DNA of 64,000 bases from Symsagittifera roscoffensis (taxonomy: Eukaryota > Xenacoelomorpha > Acoela > Convolutidae). The notes beneath the pieces were generated by a model. The model saw nothing but the letters and a program-made list of their open reading frames with translations. It was not told where the DNA came from and made no database searches. The position numbers were made by a program, and so were the translations under genes. Below are positions 49,272-61,707 of this stretch, one piece after another (positions within the stretch are counted from its first letter, which is position 1; the number at the start of each line of letters is the position of its first letter). The DNA lies in the NCBI RefSeq assembly GCF_963678635.1, contig NC_087065.1, positions 68,140,956-68,204,955 of the forward strand, read 5' to 3'.

Positions 49272-49681
49272 TGGAACCTGATCTAAACTGTATTTTATGA
49301 TTGGATAGATTAGATATTTTACCACTGTAAAGTATTTAATATTAACCAATCATGATCCATCTAACTAACAACTCACTTATTTGTAAGTGCTGAAATTACT
49401 TGTAATTTCAGCACCAGAGAGATTTGAATTTAACTTAGAAATTAGTTGCCTCTCCAAGAGAACTTCAGCTGCCGCAATACACCAGTATACCCTAGATCTA
49501 TTGAGCCTAGCAGAGACTAGTTAAACAACCTGAGACTAGATAGTATAAGAGTAAGATTAGGATCGGTATTAGACTAAGAAGTTGCACGAATCTTTCCGGC
49601 CGAAAATAAGATAGCGTGACGAGCAGACGGTGTACCCGATCCGAAATTACTCTATGAGTTAACCACTTCGGTCTTAACTCA
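49272..49681 (+). repeat. 3' LTR
   Basis: Direct repeat of 25963-26372 with about nine substitutions. Same hairpin at 49387-49414. The ten bases before it (ACCCGGATGG) are not a classical polypurine tract. Confidence 0.92.
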
Positions 49682-49689
49682 ACATAGCC

Positions 49690-51060
49690 AAAAGATACAA
49701 AAACGACAATGATTTTTTTAAGTGAATGTAAATAAGTTTTTTAAACCAGGGTATAAAAGTTTGTGTCCCACCAGCTTCTATAAAAGATATGTACATAGTC
49801 AAAAGAAAACCTTGCAATTACTGTCAAGAACTTAAAGAGTCTAGGGCCAACCACGAAGTCTAAAATAAAAAAATTTTGAAAACAAGGCTTGGTAATCTGC
49901 TAGTTGCCCATCCAGTAAATGAAGAAATTTGTACGAAAACTTTGATTCATCTTTTAGTTACCGCAAAATTATTTTTATGCTTAAACAAACAGATTCAGGA
50001 AAAAAAATTAGGTATTTTGGTGTATAATGTAGTCCAACTCAATTTTTCACGCAAAAGAACCAAAATCGATGTGACTGTTTTGTGCTGCCCTAATTAGATT
50101 TTTGTTGTTTTCCAAGGTTATGATACACCTAAATTTGACAAAAAGCATCTTAAAGCTTTTTAAATACCTTTTTGTCTACACAACGCCATGTAGCCACTAG
50201 AAAAAAAAATAAGTTTTTATATCCTAAACCTGTGGAAATTTCAAACCTCACTTGAATTGGTGAATCATCCAATGCAGGTTATTTGCGAGAAACCTGAAAT
50301 TTATCTCAGGGACGCTCTTAAATCAAAAACTTCTTTTGTTAGTTTTGTTTTCAAGCAGAATCGAAAATATATAAGAATTTGAAAAATTAACCAAAAGTAA
50401 AGTGAATTCCAGAAAGTCAAGGGCAATCCCAGCAAGACTTCGTCATCGTTTTTCCCCCTGATCAGGCCTGGCTCCAAGGATGGACTTCAATGGATAGGTA
50501 ACTCGAGAATCTCTATATTTTTGCTGTTTTTTCCGATGGGCCGCTACAAAAATTAGTATCTAGGCTCAAATCAAGTGATAGCAGCTTTTGAATAATCAAA
50601 ATAAAATTTGCGTTATTTTTATGTACTGGTATTGAAAACAGTGAGTCAATTGACTATTCAGTTTTTAAGAAAATCTTTCTTTGGAGAATTATAGTGAGGC
50701 CATTGCAATTTGGTTAATTGCTTAAGCAATGCTGATTTAAATTATCTGGACACAACGCATTTAAATTGAATTTTAAAACGCGTTTTTGTCTCAGTTTGGG
50801 TTGACTTTAGATGAAAGTTGATGAAAACAAATTTCGCTTTAAAAATCAACAGAATTAATATGATGCAAGGTGCTTTGCAAATTTGTGCACCAAGTTTTTA
50901 TCCCAACACTTACAATATTTGATTAATTTTGTTTTTTATTCAATTTAAAAATTACAACTAAAAAGCGATTCGATCACCAAAATGATTTTATCAAAGTAAG
51001 CCTCGCACGTAGACCATCCAATTTTAAGAGATTTATAGGCTTAAAACGTTGCGGAAAGCG
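49690..51060. other. AT-rich region, nothing recognised
   Basis: A 73-codon plus-strand frame (49876-50097) has no recognisable domain. No repeats shared with the rest of the window were noticed until about 51060. Confidence 0.4.
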
Positions 51061-53960
51061 TTTGTTAATTGTTTCAAAATGAAAAGTTGGTGTTTTATGC
51101 GGTAAAAACTGTCGATTCTCTATAAAACGTTTAGGTTCTTCGTTTTTTTTGCTCGGCTACTTCTCCTGAACTTTGTTTCAGACGAATGATACTAAATTGA
51201 TTCTTCCGAAAATATAGGAGGAGTATAAAATCTGAATTCACTTTCTGCAACGGATTTTTTTCGCAGATTTTTCTCAGCCAATCTCTGCAACTCTTTCGTC
51301 ACTCATTGGTCCTGCAAACTCTCTCACTCTTGTGAAGACACGTCTTGATATTGAGACGCGTTAATGATCGTTTTTGCTTTTGTATTACTGCCAATCTTTT
51401 CCAGTTTTCTTGCTTTCCTCTCTCTGGTCATTTGATCAAATTTGAGCTATCGCTTTAGTCTTTGGGAATGTTAAAAGTTCTTGGGCGGCCTCTAAAATTG
51501 TTATCTTTCTTGCTTCTGTTACCAATAGTTTTTTTTTCACTGGTTGTTTCGTTACAATCTCCTCATCTATCTTTGAACCTACCAATTTAGGGTCAAATGT
51601 ATTCGACTGTGCGCGCTTAATTGACAAAATGAGTCCACCATCTGATTCCTTGTTCCTAAATTTCACAATTTAGTATGAGTAATTTGGTATATGGGTCGAT
51701 TTCTCCTCTGCTGCAGTGTTACGTCAACGTCTCCATCTTTACAGTTCGAGACAGGTTGTCTGGTTTTTTCGAATATGTTCTTGGGGTGTGTTCCATTGGG
51801 CTCTCACTTGGAACCTGTTTAAAGTTTGAAAGTTTGTAATTGATTCTTGACTGTGCAATATCAAATTTTCGTTTATTGTCCTTTATAATCCTTCTGATGT
51901 TGTTACAGTTGCTCTTGTCTCAGTTTTTTTGCTGTAGTGGATTCAACAACATTTTTTGATGTTCGTGTGATCATTTTTTGTAAAAAGTTTTTCGTTTTCA
52001 CGTTTTTGGTTCAACTTCCTTATCCTTTAAAAACATTTCCTGACTCGGGATTGTTGGCTGCCGTTACATCCACCAATTACCTGACATTTTTTGTTGCCGC
52101 ACCTCTCCTCACTTCATTCAACTGGGTGTAGTGTCCAGCAACTTTTTCAAGAGTATGCTCGATCTTAGTCCATAGTCGACTATCTGTGCCGCTTAAACAT
52201 CGGGCTTGCGTCTGTGATGACCTGTAATTTGTGGACAACCTCATGTTCTCCAAGATTGATAAATTTTTGGCCCAAGCTGTGACATGCTGGCCATTTCAGG
52301 GGTCGCTTATCTAATGTTCAGATAATTAGGAGTTTTACTGAATTTTTTGATGTTTTTCAATTCACTTTTCGGTATTTTTCCAAAGTCTGCCTGAATGTTA
52401 ACTTCTGCATGTTTTTGGCCTGTTATACTTAAAAATATGATTGTTTTACCCAGACAGAGTTTTTGAAGTCTAATTTCATATTAAATAACATCACTTGATA
52501 ATTTTCTTTAAGGATTTAGTTCTCTCAACTAGCCGACATTTTCGATGATCGCTTACTGGAGAGAATTTTTGCTCAATGTTAGGTTCTTTGCAGAGTTTTT
52601 TCGTTATATATACCCCTTGAATCCCGATCCCTTTTTATCGCTTATGATATCCCATGAAAATCGATATAATTACGTAGAATAATTTTTGAAGAATTAAACC
52701 CATAAATTTAGTAACTTTCGGCAAAACAAAACTTGATTTTCTATGAATCGCTACCACTAGATAGTTTTTTTTCCTTTATGGTTTTACCTGGGCCACGCAA
52801 GGTCTAATGGAGCGGCTTCTGCAAGTTGCGATAGCATTGGTACTGATTTTGTAGAATTTCAGTCAAGCTGTATTTAGAATTCCTACAGTATATGGTGTAA
52901 CTCGTGCACTCTCTGCAAAACTGAAGATGTCCTTTTGCAAATGAGGCCATCAGATGTGGTTGGAAACATCCAGCAACGCTTTTTGTCTGTGGTGGTTTCA
53001 GTCAATCCTTTTCATCAACGACTGGCGAGATAACAGGCAACCGAATTATAACTATCTGCTACTTAGAACTGGTTCCAAATCGGTTTTGTGTACGGCCCCA
53101 TCAACTCAAAACCGTGTCTACCCTCTCCATCAGCCCTTTTTCTTAAGCGCAACCCACGTATCTTTGGGGGTGAGTTCAGCCTATAGGCCTGTAGATAGTT
53201 CCGGTCTTCTTCCAAGGGTCCTTTGATTGGAATGATTTCTTTGCAGCTGGTCTCCAACCCCAAAACTTGCCTGGTGTTGTCCCTCCTGAAAGACCCGGCT
53301 AAGTCCTATTGAATAGCATTCCTTTTTCTGTCCTCTAATTTTTTTTTTGACAAAATTCAGGATAATCGATTTGGATCTGATTCCAGACTTTCAGTCTGCA
53401 CTTTCCTTCATTTTTTCTCCTCTCAATGAATTTGTTGCGTTCGCTGAATTGTGTCTGTAACAACTTTCTCCGTGAGTTTTCTTCTTCCTCTTGACTCTTT
53501 CTTTACCGACATTTGAACAATTTTTTTTTTTATTTTTTTCCTTCGAAATTTTTCATGTTCGTTTTTTTTTAGTTACCGACTGATTTCAAATTTGAGGGTT
53601 TAGTATTCGGATAAGTTTTAATTACAGCCAAGTTGTGTTCGTCTTTGAACAGTTTTTTTGGAAACAGTGAGAGAACGTATTACTTTTTCTGGCTGGGTTT
53701 TGTTCTCAGAATGCTGTATAATTATTTTCTTCCAGTTGAGCTGTTCATTGTCAATAAATCTGCTTTTCAAACCATCAAGTGTTTAGTGAAAGCGTTTGAT
53801 TAACGTCACAACACCTCAGTGTAACTCAGCCATAGTTTGCCACTCGGTTCTCTCAATTATTAATCAACCATTTGCTCTTAACATTCACATGTCTATGTCT
53901 GGTATTTATACAATATTGAGTTGGTATGAGAGTAATCTATCATAGGATTGATAACTTTTT
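51060..53960 (-). repeat. Large degenerate repeat, copy A
   Basis: Shares long blocks with 54420-56560 (offset about 2.6 kb) and 62336-64000 (offset about 11.28 kb). The minus strand holds broken but repeated open segments, e.g. SRLWTK.EHTLE.VAGHYTQ near 52140-52190 and an NKESDGGLILSIKRAQ segment at 51650. Coding remnants of an unclassified element; no enzyme motif recognised. Confidence 0.6.
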
Positions 53961-53984
53961 TTCGATCAAATTTTTCACCATCTA

Positions 53985-54300
53985 ATCATGATGCGAAGGT
54001 CGATCACCTTATTATGATCTGGCTAGAACTGGATAAAAAATTCTACTGAAAAACAGGTCAACTTTTTATTACGACCAGATGAAACCTGAAAAAAGCCAAG
54101 TCAGCACTCCCCAAAAACAAGGTGTTTTATTCCGTCAGCACTAATCAAGGTCGAATTGTCTCATAAAAATTACTCCGTGAAGCCGCTGGCTCTGCTTGCA
54201 GTAGCTTGAGCAGTCAATCAGCTCAAACATTACTTTTTGGGTAGCTAGTGTCTAAAAGAAACAGCTCATAATTTGGCAATCGACCTTCGCATCATGAGTA
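53985..54300. repeat. Inverted-repeat segment between copies A and B
   Basis: 'atcatgatgcgaaggtcgat' (about 53985) recurs inverted as 'atcgaccttcgcatcatga' (about 54281). The interior holds 'ctggataaaaaattctactg' words also seen inverted near 56780-56815. Possibly a foldback insertion at the copy junction. Confidence 0.45.
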
Positions 54301-54419
54301 GATGGTGAAAAATTTGTTAGTACAAAACCTATCGATCCTCCAGAATGACACGTCGGTGAATAGATTACCGCCATACCACGGCTGGAATGTTGATCACTGG
54401 TTGATCACGAATGTTGATA

Positions 54420-56560
54420 AGTTTTGATTACGGCCAAGTTTTGCTCGTGTCTGAACAATTTGGTTGCTTTGGAAACAGTGAGATAACGTATTACCTTTTC
54501 CGTCAGTTGCTTTTTCTCAGTTTTTTTTCCTGTAGTGAATCCAACGAAATTTTCTAATTTTTTTGTGATCATTTTTTGTTAGAAGTTTTTCGTTATCACA
54601 TTTTTGGCACAATTTCCTTATCCTTTAAAACCCTTTACTGCCAGGAAAACCACAGTTTTCTTTTGAGGCTGGGGATTGTTGGCTGCCCTTACCTCCACCA
54701 ATTGCCTGATAATTTTTGGTCGCCGCACCTCTCCTCACTTCATTCGACTGGGTGTAGTGTCCAGCAACGTTTTCAAGAGTATGCTCCATCTTAGTCCATA
54801 GTCGACTATCTGTGCCGCGTAAACATCGGGCTTGTGTCTGTGCTGACCTGTAATTTGTGAACAACTTTCATATTCTCCAAGATTGATAAATTTTCAGCCA
54901 AAGCTGTGACAGGCTGGACATTTCAGGGGCCGCTTATCTAATGTTCAGATAATTAGGAGTTTTACTGAATTTTTTTTATGTTTTTCAATTCATTTTTCAG
55001 TATTTTTCCAAAGTCTGCCTGAATGTTAGCTTCTGCATGTTTTTGGCTTGTTATACCTAAGAATATCCATGTTGTACCCAGACAGAGTTTTAAAGTCCAA
55101 TTTCATATTAAATGACATCACCTGACAATTTTCTTTAAGAATTTAGTTCTCTCTACTAACCCGCACTTTCGATGATCGCTTACTGGACAGAATTTTTGCT
55201 CAATGCTAGGTTCATACCCCTTGATTCCCGATCCCTTTTTATTGCTTGTGGTATCCCATGAAAATCAATGTAATTACATAGCAACATTTTTTAAGATTTT
55301 AACTGGCAATTTTATGTTTTTTTCGGCAAAAGAAAAAATGATTGTCTATGAGTAAATAATTTTTCTTCCTTTGTGGATTTATATGGACCACGCAAGGTCT
55401 AATGGAGCCGCTTCCCCGAGTTGCGATAGCATTGGTACCGATTTAGTAGAGTTTCAAGTCAGATATAATTAGCATTCCTACAGTATATGGTGTAACTCGT
55501 GCAATTCTCTGCAAAACTGAAGATGTCCTTTTGCAATTGAGGCCATCAGATGTAGTTGGAAACATACAGTATCGCCTTTTGTTTGTGGTGGTTTCAGTCA
55601 ATCCTTTTGATCAACGACTGGCGTAATTGTGCTGGCACGGCGAGATAATAGGCAACCAAAATATCACCATCTGCTACTTAGAACTGGTTCCAAAGTGGAT
55701 TTGTGTCTGTCTCCTCCATCAACCACTTTTCTCAAGCGCAACCCACGTATCTTTGGGATCAGTTCGGCCAATAGGCCTGTAGATAGTTCCTGTCCTCTTT
55801 CAAGGGTCTTTTAATTGGAATGATATCTTTGCAGCTGGTCTCCAACCCCAAAACTTGCCTGGTGTTGACTCTCCTGAAAGACCCGGCTGAGTCCTATTGA
55901 ATAGCATTCCTTTTTCTTGTCCTCTAATTTCTTTTGTTTTTGACAAAACGCAGGATCTTCTATTTCGATTTTATTCCAGACTTTCAGTCTGCACTTTCCT
56001 TAATTTTTTTTTCCTCTCAATGAATTTAATGCGTTCGCTGAATTGTGTCTGTAACAACTTTCTCCGTGAATTGTCTTCTTCCTCTTGACTCTTTCCTCTC
56101 CGACATTTGAACAATTTTTTTCTATTTTTTTCCGAAGAAATTTTTCAAATTCGTTTTTCTAGTTTACGGCCAAGTTTAATTCGTCTTTGATCAGTTTGGT
56201 TGTTTTGGAAACAGTGAGAGAAGGTATTACTTTTTCTGACTGGTTTTTGATCTCAGAAGGCTTCATAATTATTTTTTTTCCAATTGAGCTGTTCATAGTC
56301 AATGAATCTGCTGTTCAAACTATCAAGTGCTTAGCGAAAGCGTTTGATTAACGTCACAACAAAATTATTGTGTAACTCAGCCATAGTTTGACATTCGGTT
56401 CTCTCAATTATTAATCAACAATTTGCCATTAACCTTTACCTGTCTTTGTCTGGTATTTATGCAATCTTGAGTTGGTATGAGAGTAATCTATCCACCGACG
56501 TTTCATTCTGCAGGATCGATAGCTTTTTTTTCCTATCTAATCATGATGTGAATGTCCATC
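54420..56560 (-). repeat. Large degenerate repeat, copy B
   Basis: Second direct copy, missing the part matching 51063-51900. It carries the same minus-strand segment (SRLWTKMEHTLENVAGHYTQ, 54760-54810). Also shares the start blocks 'ttacggccaagtt' and 'ggaaacagtgaga' with copy A's end. Confidence 0.6.
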
Positions 56561-57394
56561 ACCTTCTTATGATCTATTTCATTTAGAAACTAGTTACCCA
56601 ATAAGTAATATTTGAACAGATTGACCGCTCAAACACTGCAAGCAGATCCAACAGCTCCACGGAGAAATTTCTGCAAAACACTTTGTCTTTGATTTGTACT
56701 GACGGAGTAAAACAGCTTGTCTTTGATTAGTGCGGACTTCAAGTTTTTCAAGTTTGAAGTGGTCTTAATAAAAGATTCATTTGTTTTTAAAAAGAATTTT
56801 TTATCCAGTTCTAGCCTGGGTTGGGTACAGTGACACTTTCTGTACGGGTTATAAGTGCGGTGGCGGTAGTAGGCTGTTTTGGTTATCCAAGTTTAATTCT
56901 TCATTCCGACCGGGTTAAAGGATACTTGGAAACAAGTGAAAGCTGTTAAAAGTTGCTATCAGTTATTTTGTTAAACCTGAAATTCGTTTCTTTACCACAA
57001 TTGCCATGCAAAGTTTGCTCAAATTTTAAGCAGTTCATGCAAAAGCTGCCGATTTAAAAAAAGATTATGATTTATGAAAAAAACTTGAGATAATTGTCAA
57101 TTATTATTTGATTTTCCTGAGTGTTAGAAATAACCAAAAAAGTCTAAAAAAAATTGGTGATTTATTTAATTAGTAAATTACGAATGCTTACTTACATAGA
57201 GTTGGAGTTGGCAAAAAAGTCATCCCTTGAGGAAAAGAGTATCTTTGGTTGGTTGGTGATTCGAAGCATTGCTGAATAGGTTTTTAGCGCGTAAGGGTGG
57301 CCAAAGAAGCTCAAGTGCATTTCTTCCGAAGAACTAGTAATTCGTCATCTTTTGTATCAAATTATAGAGTTTGAAGTTACTTTTTGTTCCGTAA
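56561..57394. other. AT-rich spacer, no gene seen
   Basis: Between repeat copy B and the Env/ORF-X relic. Contains a fragment (about 56640-56815) related to the inverted segment at 53985-54300. Nothing else recognised. Confidence 0.35.
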
Positions 57395-57552
57395 ATAAAA
57401 TCTAATTTTGGGTTTCAACAGTTTGAAAATGCCTTTGTGGGATGATTAGAGCACGTGCGTCTTCGATGGGGAACGTGTCGGGTAAAATAAACACATATGT
57501 TTGACGGGGACGATGAGGTGCATGTTAGTACTTTTGATGCAATTAGTGACAT

Positions 57553-58846
57553 TTATAAATATAGTGACGTATCTTTTGAATTACAAACATATAGCGTTGC
57601 GGTGTTTTAAGAGGAACATTTTTTCGAAAGTTTTTCTTAAATGAAATGTTAGTAAGTGTGCGTGTCAGTTAGTTTTGTACTCAACATCAATTAGTGTGAT
57701 CAGTTAAAATCGCGTGCAAGAAATTGTTTGGCAGTAGGAAATTTATACGACAGTTGGAAAATTTCAAAGCATCTAAGGAATGATTCATAGGCTTTGGTGT
57801 TTTTTAATTCATGCTCGAAAACCTGGTCGACTTTTTTGTTATAACGGCTTAAATCGAAGACATAATCGGTTTTTATTTTGAAATTTTTCAGCAATTTGTG
57901 AGTTTACTGCAGCGTCGGTGTCTTATGGTAAACCTTCCATATGTCGGATGTCATTGTGGTCGTAATTGTGAAAGGTTGGATTTGCGTGCGATGAAAAGTC
58001 TGAGGAGTTGTGATAAGCCAACGCTAGTAAAAGTTTTTGAGCTGTCATAAGGCTGTTTTAAATAATTCATCGTCATCAGATTTGCTGAATGGTAAACTAA
58101 GTCGGTTAGTTATGCAATAAAAGCAAAACCAAGTTATGGCAGGAATTACTGTGTTTTCGTCAATATATGAAACTATTTGGCTGGGGTTTTTTGGTTATTA
58201 TAGCAATTCTGTGGGAAACATGGGACGTTTACATTTAATAATTCGTGCGTGATATAATATCTGGGGTATTACCTTCTAAACCTGTAGGGGCGGTTGAATA
58301 AAATCTGGGTTGTTATGTTGGATATCTTCTTTCAAGAGTATACTTTGTGCACTGGTTGGGGGTGTGGTGAATGGGTAATGCGGTAGTTTTGGAAGATAAA
58401 ACGGTGTGGGTTAATTGGTTAATTGTAATTGGTTGATTAGTACTGTGGATTTGGTTTTATTTGGTTTATAAGAAATCGTCTTTTTGGTTTTATATGAAAT
58501 CATCTAACTCGTGTTCAAGTTGACCGTCAATGTTAGGGCCTGGGGTGTCATTAAAAATTCAAGATAGTAGTGAAAAGATTGCGGAAGCGTGAGTACATGA
58601 GGAAATGGAGTTGGATGAAAGGGTTTATACTGGGATGGAGAGAGCAAAAAATTGTGAAAAGTTAGTTGTGGGACTTCTAGTACTTCTAGGACTTCTAGGA
58701 GCGTCTAGTGCGACATGTTCTAAAAGTTCTTCACTGCTAAGAACTGCCTGGATTGAGTCATCAGAGTGCTCATGGGTTGAGTTGGGTTGTGAAGTGGAAA
58801 AATTGGAATATAATACCGGTAGAGAGGAAAAGAGAAATTTATTGAT
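57553..58846 (-). repeat. ORF-X relic tandem unit 1
   Basis: Aligned to 58847-60144 by 'gacgtat', 'acatatagcgttgc', 'gtgtgatcagttaaaatcgc' and the end block 'gagaaatttattgatgg'. Confidence 0.85.
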
Positions 58847-60144
58847 GGCATAAATATCAAGACGTATATTTTGAATACGAACATATAGCGTTGCTGGGTT
58901 TTAATGTGAACATTTTTTTTGAAAGTTTTTCTTAAATGAAATGTTAGTAAGTGTGCGTGTCAGTTAGTTTTGTACTCAACATCAATTAGTGTGATCAGTT
59001 AAAATCGCGTGTAAGAAATTGTTTGGTAGTAGGAAAATTATACGACAGTTGGAAACTGTCAAAGCGTCTAAGGAATGATTCATAGGCTTTAGTGTTTTTT
59101 AATTCATGCTTAAAGACTTGGTCGACTTTTTTCTTATAACGGCTTAAATCGAAGACATAATCGGTTTTTATTTTAATTTTTTTCAGTAATTTGTGAATTT
59201 ACTGCAGCGTCGGTGTCTTATGGTAAACCTTCCATGTGTCGGATGTCATTGTGGTCGTAATGTGAGTTAGGTGAAAAGTTGGATTGGCGTGCGATGAAAA
59301 GTCTGAGAACTTGTTATAAACCAATGCTAGTAAAAGTTTTTGAGCTGTCATAAGGCTGTTATAAACAATTCATCGTCATCAGATTTGCTGAATGGTAAAC
59401 TAAGTCGGTTAGTGATGTAATAAAAGCAAAACCAAGTTATGGCAGGAATTACTGTGTTTTCGTCAATATGTGAAACTATTTGGCTGGGGTTTTTTGGTTA
59501 TTATAGCAATTCTGTGGGAAACATGGGACGTTTACATTTAATAATTCGTGCGTGATATAATATCTGGGGTATTACCTTCTAAACCTGTAGGGGCGGTTGA
59601 ATAAAATCTGGGTTGTTATGTTGGATATCTTCTTTCAAGAGTATACTTTGTGCACTGGTTGGGGGTGTGGTGAATGGGTAATGCGGTAGTTTTGGAAGAT
59701 AAAGCGATGTGGTTTAATTGGTGAATTGTAATTCGTTGATTAGTACTGTGGGTTTGGTTTTATTTGGTTTATATGAAATCGTCTTTTTGGTTTTTTATGA
59801 AATCATCTAACTCGTGTTTAAGTTGAACGTCAATGATAGGGCCTGGGGTGTCATTAAAAGTTCAAGATAGTAGTGAAAAGTTTGCGGACATGAGGAAATG
59901 GAGTTGGATGAAAGGGTTTATACTGGGATGGAGAGAGCGAAAAATTGTGAAAAGTTAATTGTGGGACTTCAATCGGAATCAATATATTCGTCAGGAGCGT
60001 CTAGTGCGAGATCTTCTAAAAGTTCTTTACTGTTAAGAACTGCCTGGATTGAGTCATCAGAGTGCTCGTGGTTTGAGTTGGGTTGTGAAGTGGAAGAATT
60101 GGAATATAATACCGGTAGAGAGGAAAAGAGAAATTTATTGATGG
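58847..60144 (-). repeat. ORF-X relic tandem unit 2
   Basis: Direct repeat of the preceding unit at offset about 1,295 bp, with substitutions and small indels throughout, so this duplication is older than the one in the large element. Confidence 0.85.
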
Positions 60145-60699
60145 AAGTGACAGAGGTCTGTAGTAAGAAAATGGAAAGGTATTGAAAAAAATTGGCCGAG
60201 GGATTGAACTTGGCGGCTCAATGTGAGCTAAAACCCTTATCGTTATGAGAACAAAAAAATTGTGACCGAAAGTTGTTGTCGTTTTGATTGTAATGAAAAT
60301 GTTTGTTTGTGGCATGAATTGCTATTGCTTTTGGTTTGGTTAACTGTGTGAGTCTAGTGCTGCTGTAGGTCTTATATATACTGGTTTGTGGGTCGTCATA
60401 TGTGCTTGGATTTGCGAAGAGTTTTTATTCTTTTTGTTTATTTGTGTTCCAAGTAATAATTTGTATTGAATTGAATTTCAAACAAAATTCCTCTAAAATT
60501 GTGTGAAAAAAATTCGAGCTACGCTTGCTTGTCTACTGACCTGCACATGAGTTGCACATCAGTTATAAATTTCTTTATGGAGTGAAAACAATAATTTCAT
60601 GAAATTAATATTGCGGAGAGAATTGTGAGTCTAGGAGCTAATATAGCACTCCTAAAATGGCTAAAAATTCGTTTTTAATGTGTAATAAATTCAGTTTCT

Positions 60700-60975
60700 T
60701 GATTAAAAAGATATCTGGAGAGCCATGTTTTTCTCCATTGAGGTATATATAGTTTTTCATGTCATTAAAATATCCGCTATAATCGTGTGTGTAGAAGACT
60801 GAGAAACCGGTTAGGTCAGCGAGTTTCTAGGTTTTTGTCTATAGATTGTCATTAGAAGTTATAAAATTATAGTTTTCGAAAACGTTGTGGTCTGATATGA
60901 TATAGAACGGCGGATTTTGTATGAAAATCTATTGATTGTAAATCAGTGTTGGGACTTCTGGCTAGTTTGAGTATG
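60700..60975 (-). repeat. Env relic segment, copy 1 of 3
   Basis: Most diverged of three ~300-bp direct repeats; shares 'gaaaccggttaggtcagc...' and 'tctatagattgtc' style blocks with the next two. Confidence 0.55.
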
Positions 60976-61019
60976 CTATCTGGCTTAATTTTTTTTTGAA
61001 AACTAAAAAACTAAAATTT

Positions 61020-61290
61020 TTGATTAGGCAAATATCTTTAGGACAATCCTTTCTCCGCTGAGTCATTTATAATATTTTATTTCTCTAGAATATCTACTAT
61101 GATCCTGTGTAGATGTCTTAGAAACCGGCTGTTTCAGCCGGTTTCCTTAAGTTTTAGTATATGGATTGTCGTTGAATTTCACCCATTTTAGTGGTAAGTT
61201 CTTGAAAAGGTTGTAATATGACGTAATGTAAACAATTGGATTTCGAGTAAACCCCTTTTGATTAAAAATTATTGCAGGGACTGCTGGCTA
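61020..61290 (-). repeat. Env relic segment, copy 2 of 3
   Basis: Shares 'ctccgctgagtca', 'ggctgtttcagc', 'ttaagttttagtatatggat' and 'attgtcgttgaatttca' with the third copy at about 300 bp offset. Confidence 0.7.
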
Positions 61291-61319
61291 TTTTGCATTT
61301 GGAAATCACATATAATAGT

Positions 61320-61595
61320 TGGTGAGATATCTTGAGGTCGATACTTTTCTCCGTTGAGTCAATAATAATATTTTGTTTCTCTAAAAACCCACTATAATCC
61401 TGGGTAGATCTCTTCAAACATCGGCTGTTCCAGCGGGTTTTCTTAAGTTTTGGTCTACAGATTGTCGTTGGATTTCATCCATTTTAGTGATAAATTCTTG
61501 AAAAGGTTATGTTCTGACGTGATGTTAATAATGGGATTTCGAGTACACCCCCAATTGAATAAAAATCAGCGTTGGGGTTTCTGGCTACTGTGTGT
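61320..61595 (-). repeat. Env relic segment, copy 3 of 3
   Basis: Closest to the Env-like sequence of the large element; shares 'ctccgttgagtca', 'ggctgttccagc' and 'attgtcgttggatttca' with copy 2. Confidence 0.7.
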
Positions 61596-61707
61596 GAGCT
61601 TTCTGTTGAAAGTTTTTTAGTGGTTGCATTAGTGGTTGCATCAGTGTAGGGTATGGTGCGGAGAGATCAAATTTATCTGTGTCAAGGTTTAACTTATTAA
61701 AAAAGAA

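Larger units (their letters stand above)
25963..49681 (+). mobile_element. Very large Env-bearing Ty3/gypsy LTR retrotransposon (23.7 kb)
   Basis: Bounded by 410-bp LTRs starting TGGAACC and ending CTCA, with 4-bp target duplication ACAT on both sides (25959-25962, 49682-49685). Order: PBS, 1.7 kb leader, gag with zinc knuckle, protease, reverse transcriptase, RNase H, integrase with a GPY-type motif, then a duplicated ORF-A / Env-like / ORF-X cassette and a 1.8 kb 3' region. The protease-RT-RNaseH-integrase order is that of Ty3/gypsy. Without the extra cassette it would be about 18.3 kb, still very large. The coding strand is strikingly A- and C-rich and G-poor. Several stops and frameshifts make this copy non-functional as read. 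LTRs differ at about nine sites by eye (~98% identity). Confidence 0.93.
57395..60315 (-). pseudogene. ORF-X relic, with internal tandem duplication
   Basis: The minus strand gives broken segments matching ORF-X: YVFDLSRYNKKVDQ and KAYESFLRCFEIFQLSYKF (57894-57750) versus YVFTLNIFDRQ and QAYESFKEKFQLFSLTF; HIDENTVIPAITWFCFYYI (about 59430) versus FVDEHVLMPTLHWTSYYHF; and an end segment TYVFILPDTFPIEDA (about 57480) versus MYIFCLITKTLNAEE. A 1,295-bp unit is present twice (57553-58846 and 58847-60144, ~94% identical by eye). Many stops and frameshifts. Confidence 0.65.
60400..61700 (-). pseudogene. env: Env-like relic, C-terminal part, triplicated segment
   Basis: The minus strand carries broken matches to the Env-like C-terminal half: LNLDTDKFDLSAPYPTLMQ (about 61690-61640), FQEFITKMDEIQRQSVDQNL (about 61500-61450), an NGEKYRPQDIS-type block (about 61330-61360), and a tail block SRQASVARIFF (about 60520) matching RQASVARILF in the large element. 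The middle segment occurs three times (next entries). No intact frame. It lies upstream of the ORF-X relic on the same strand, preserving the Env then ORF-X order. Confidence 0.65.
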
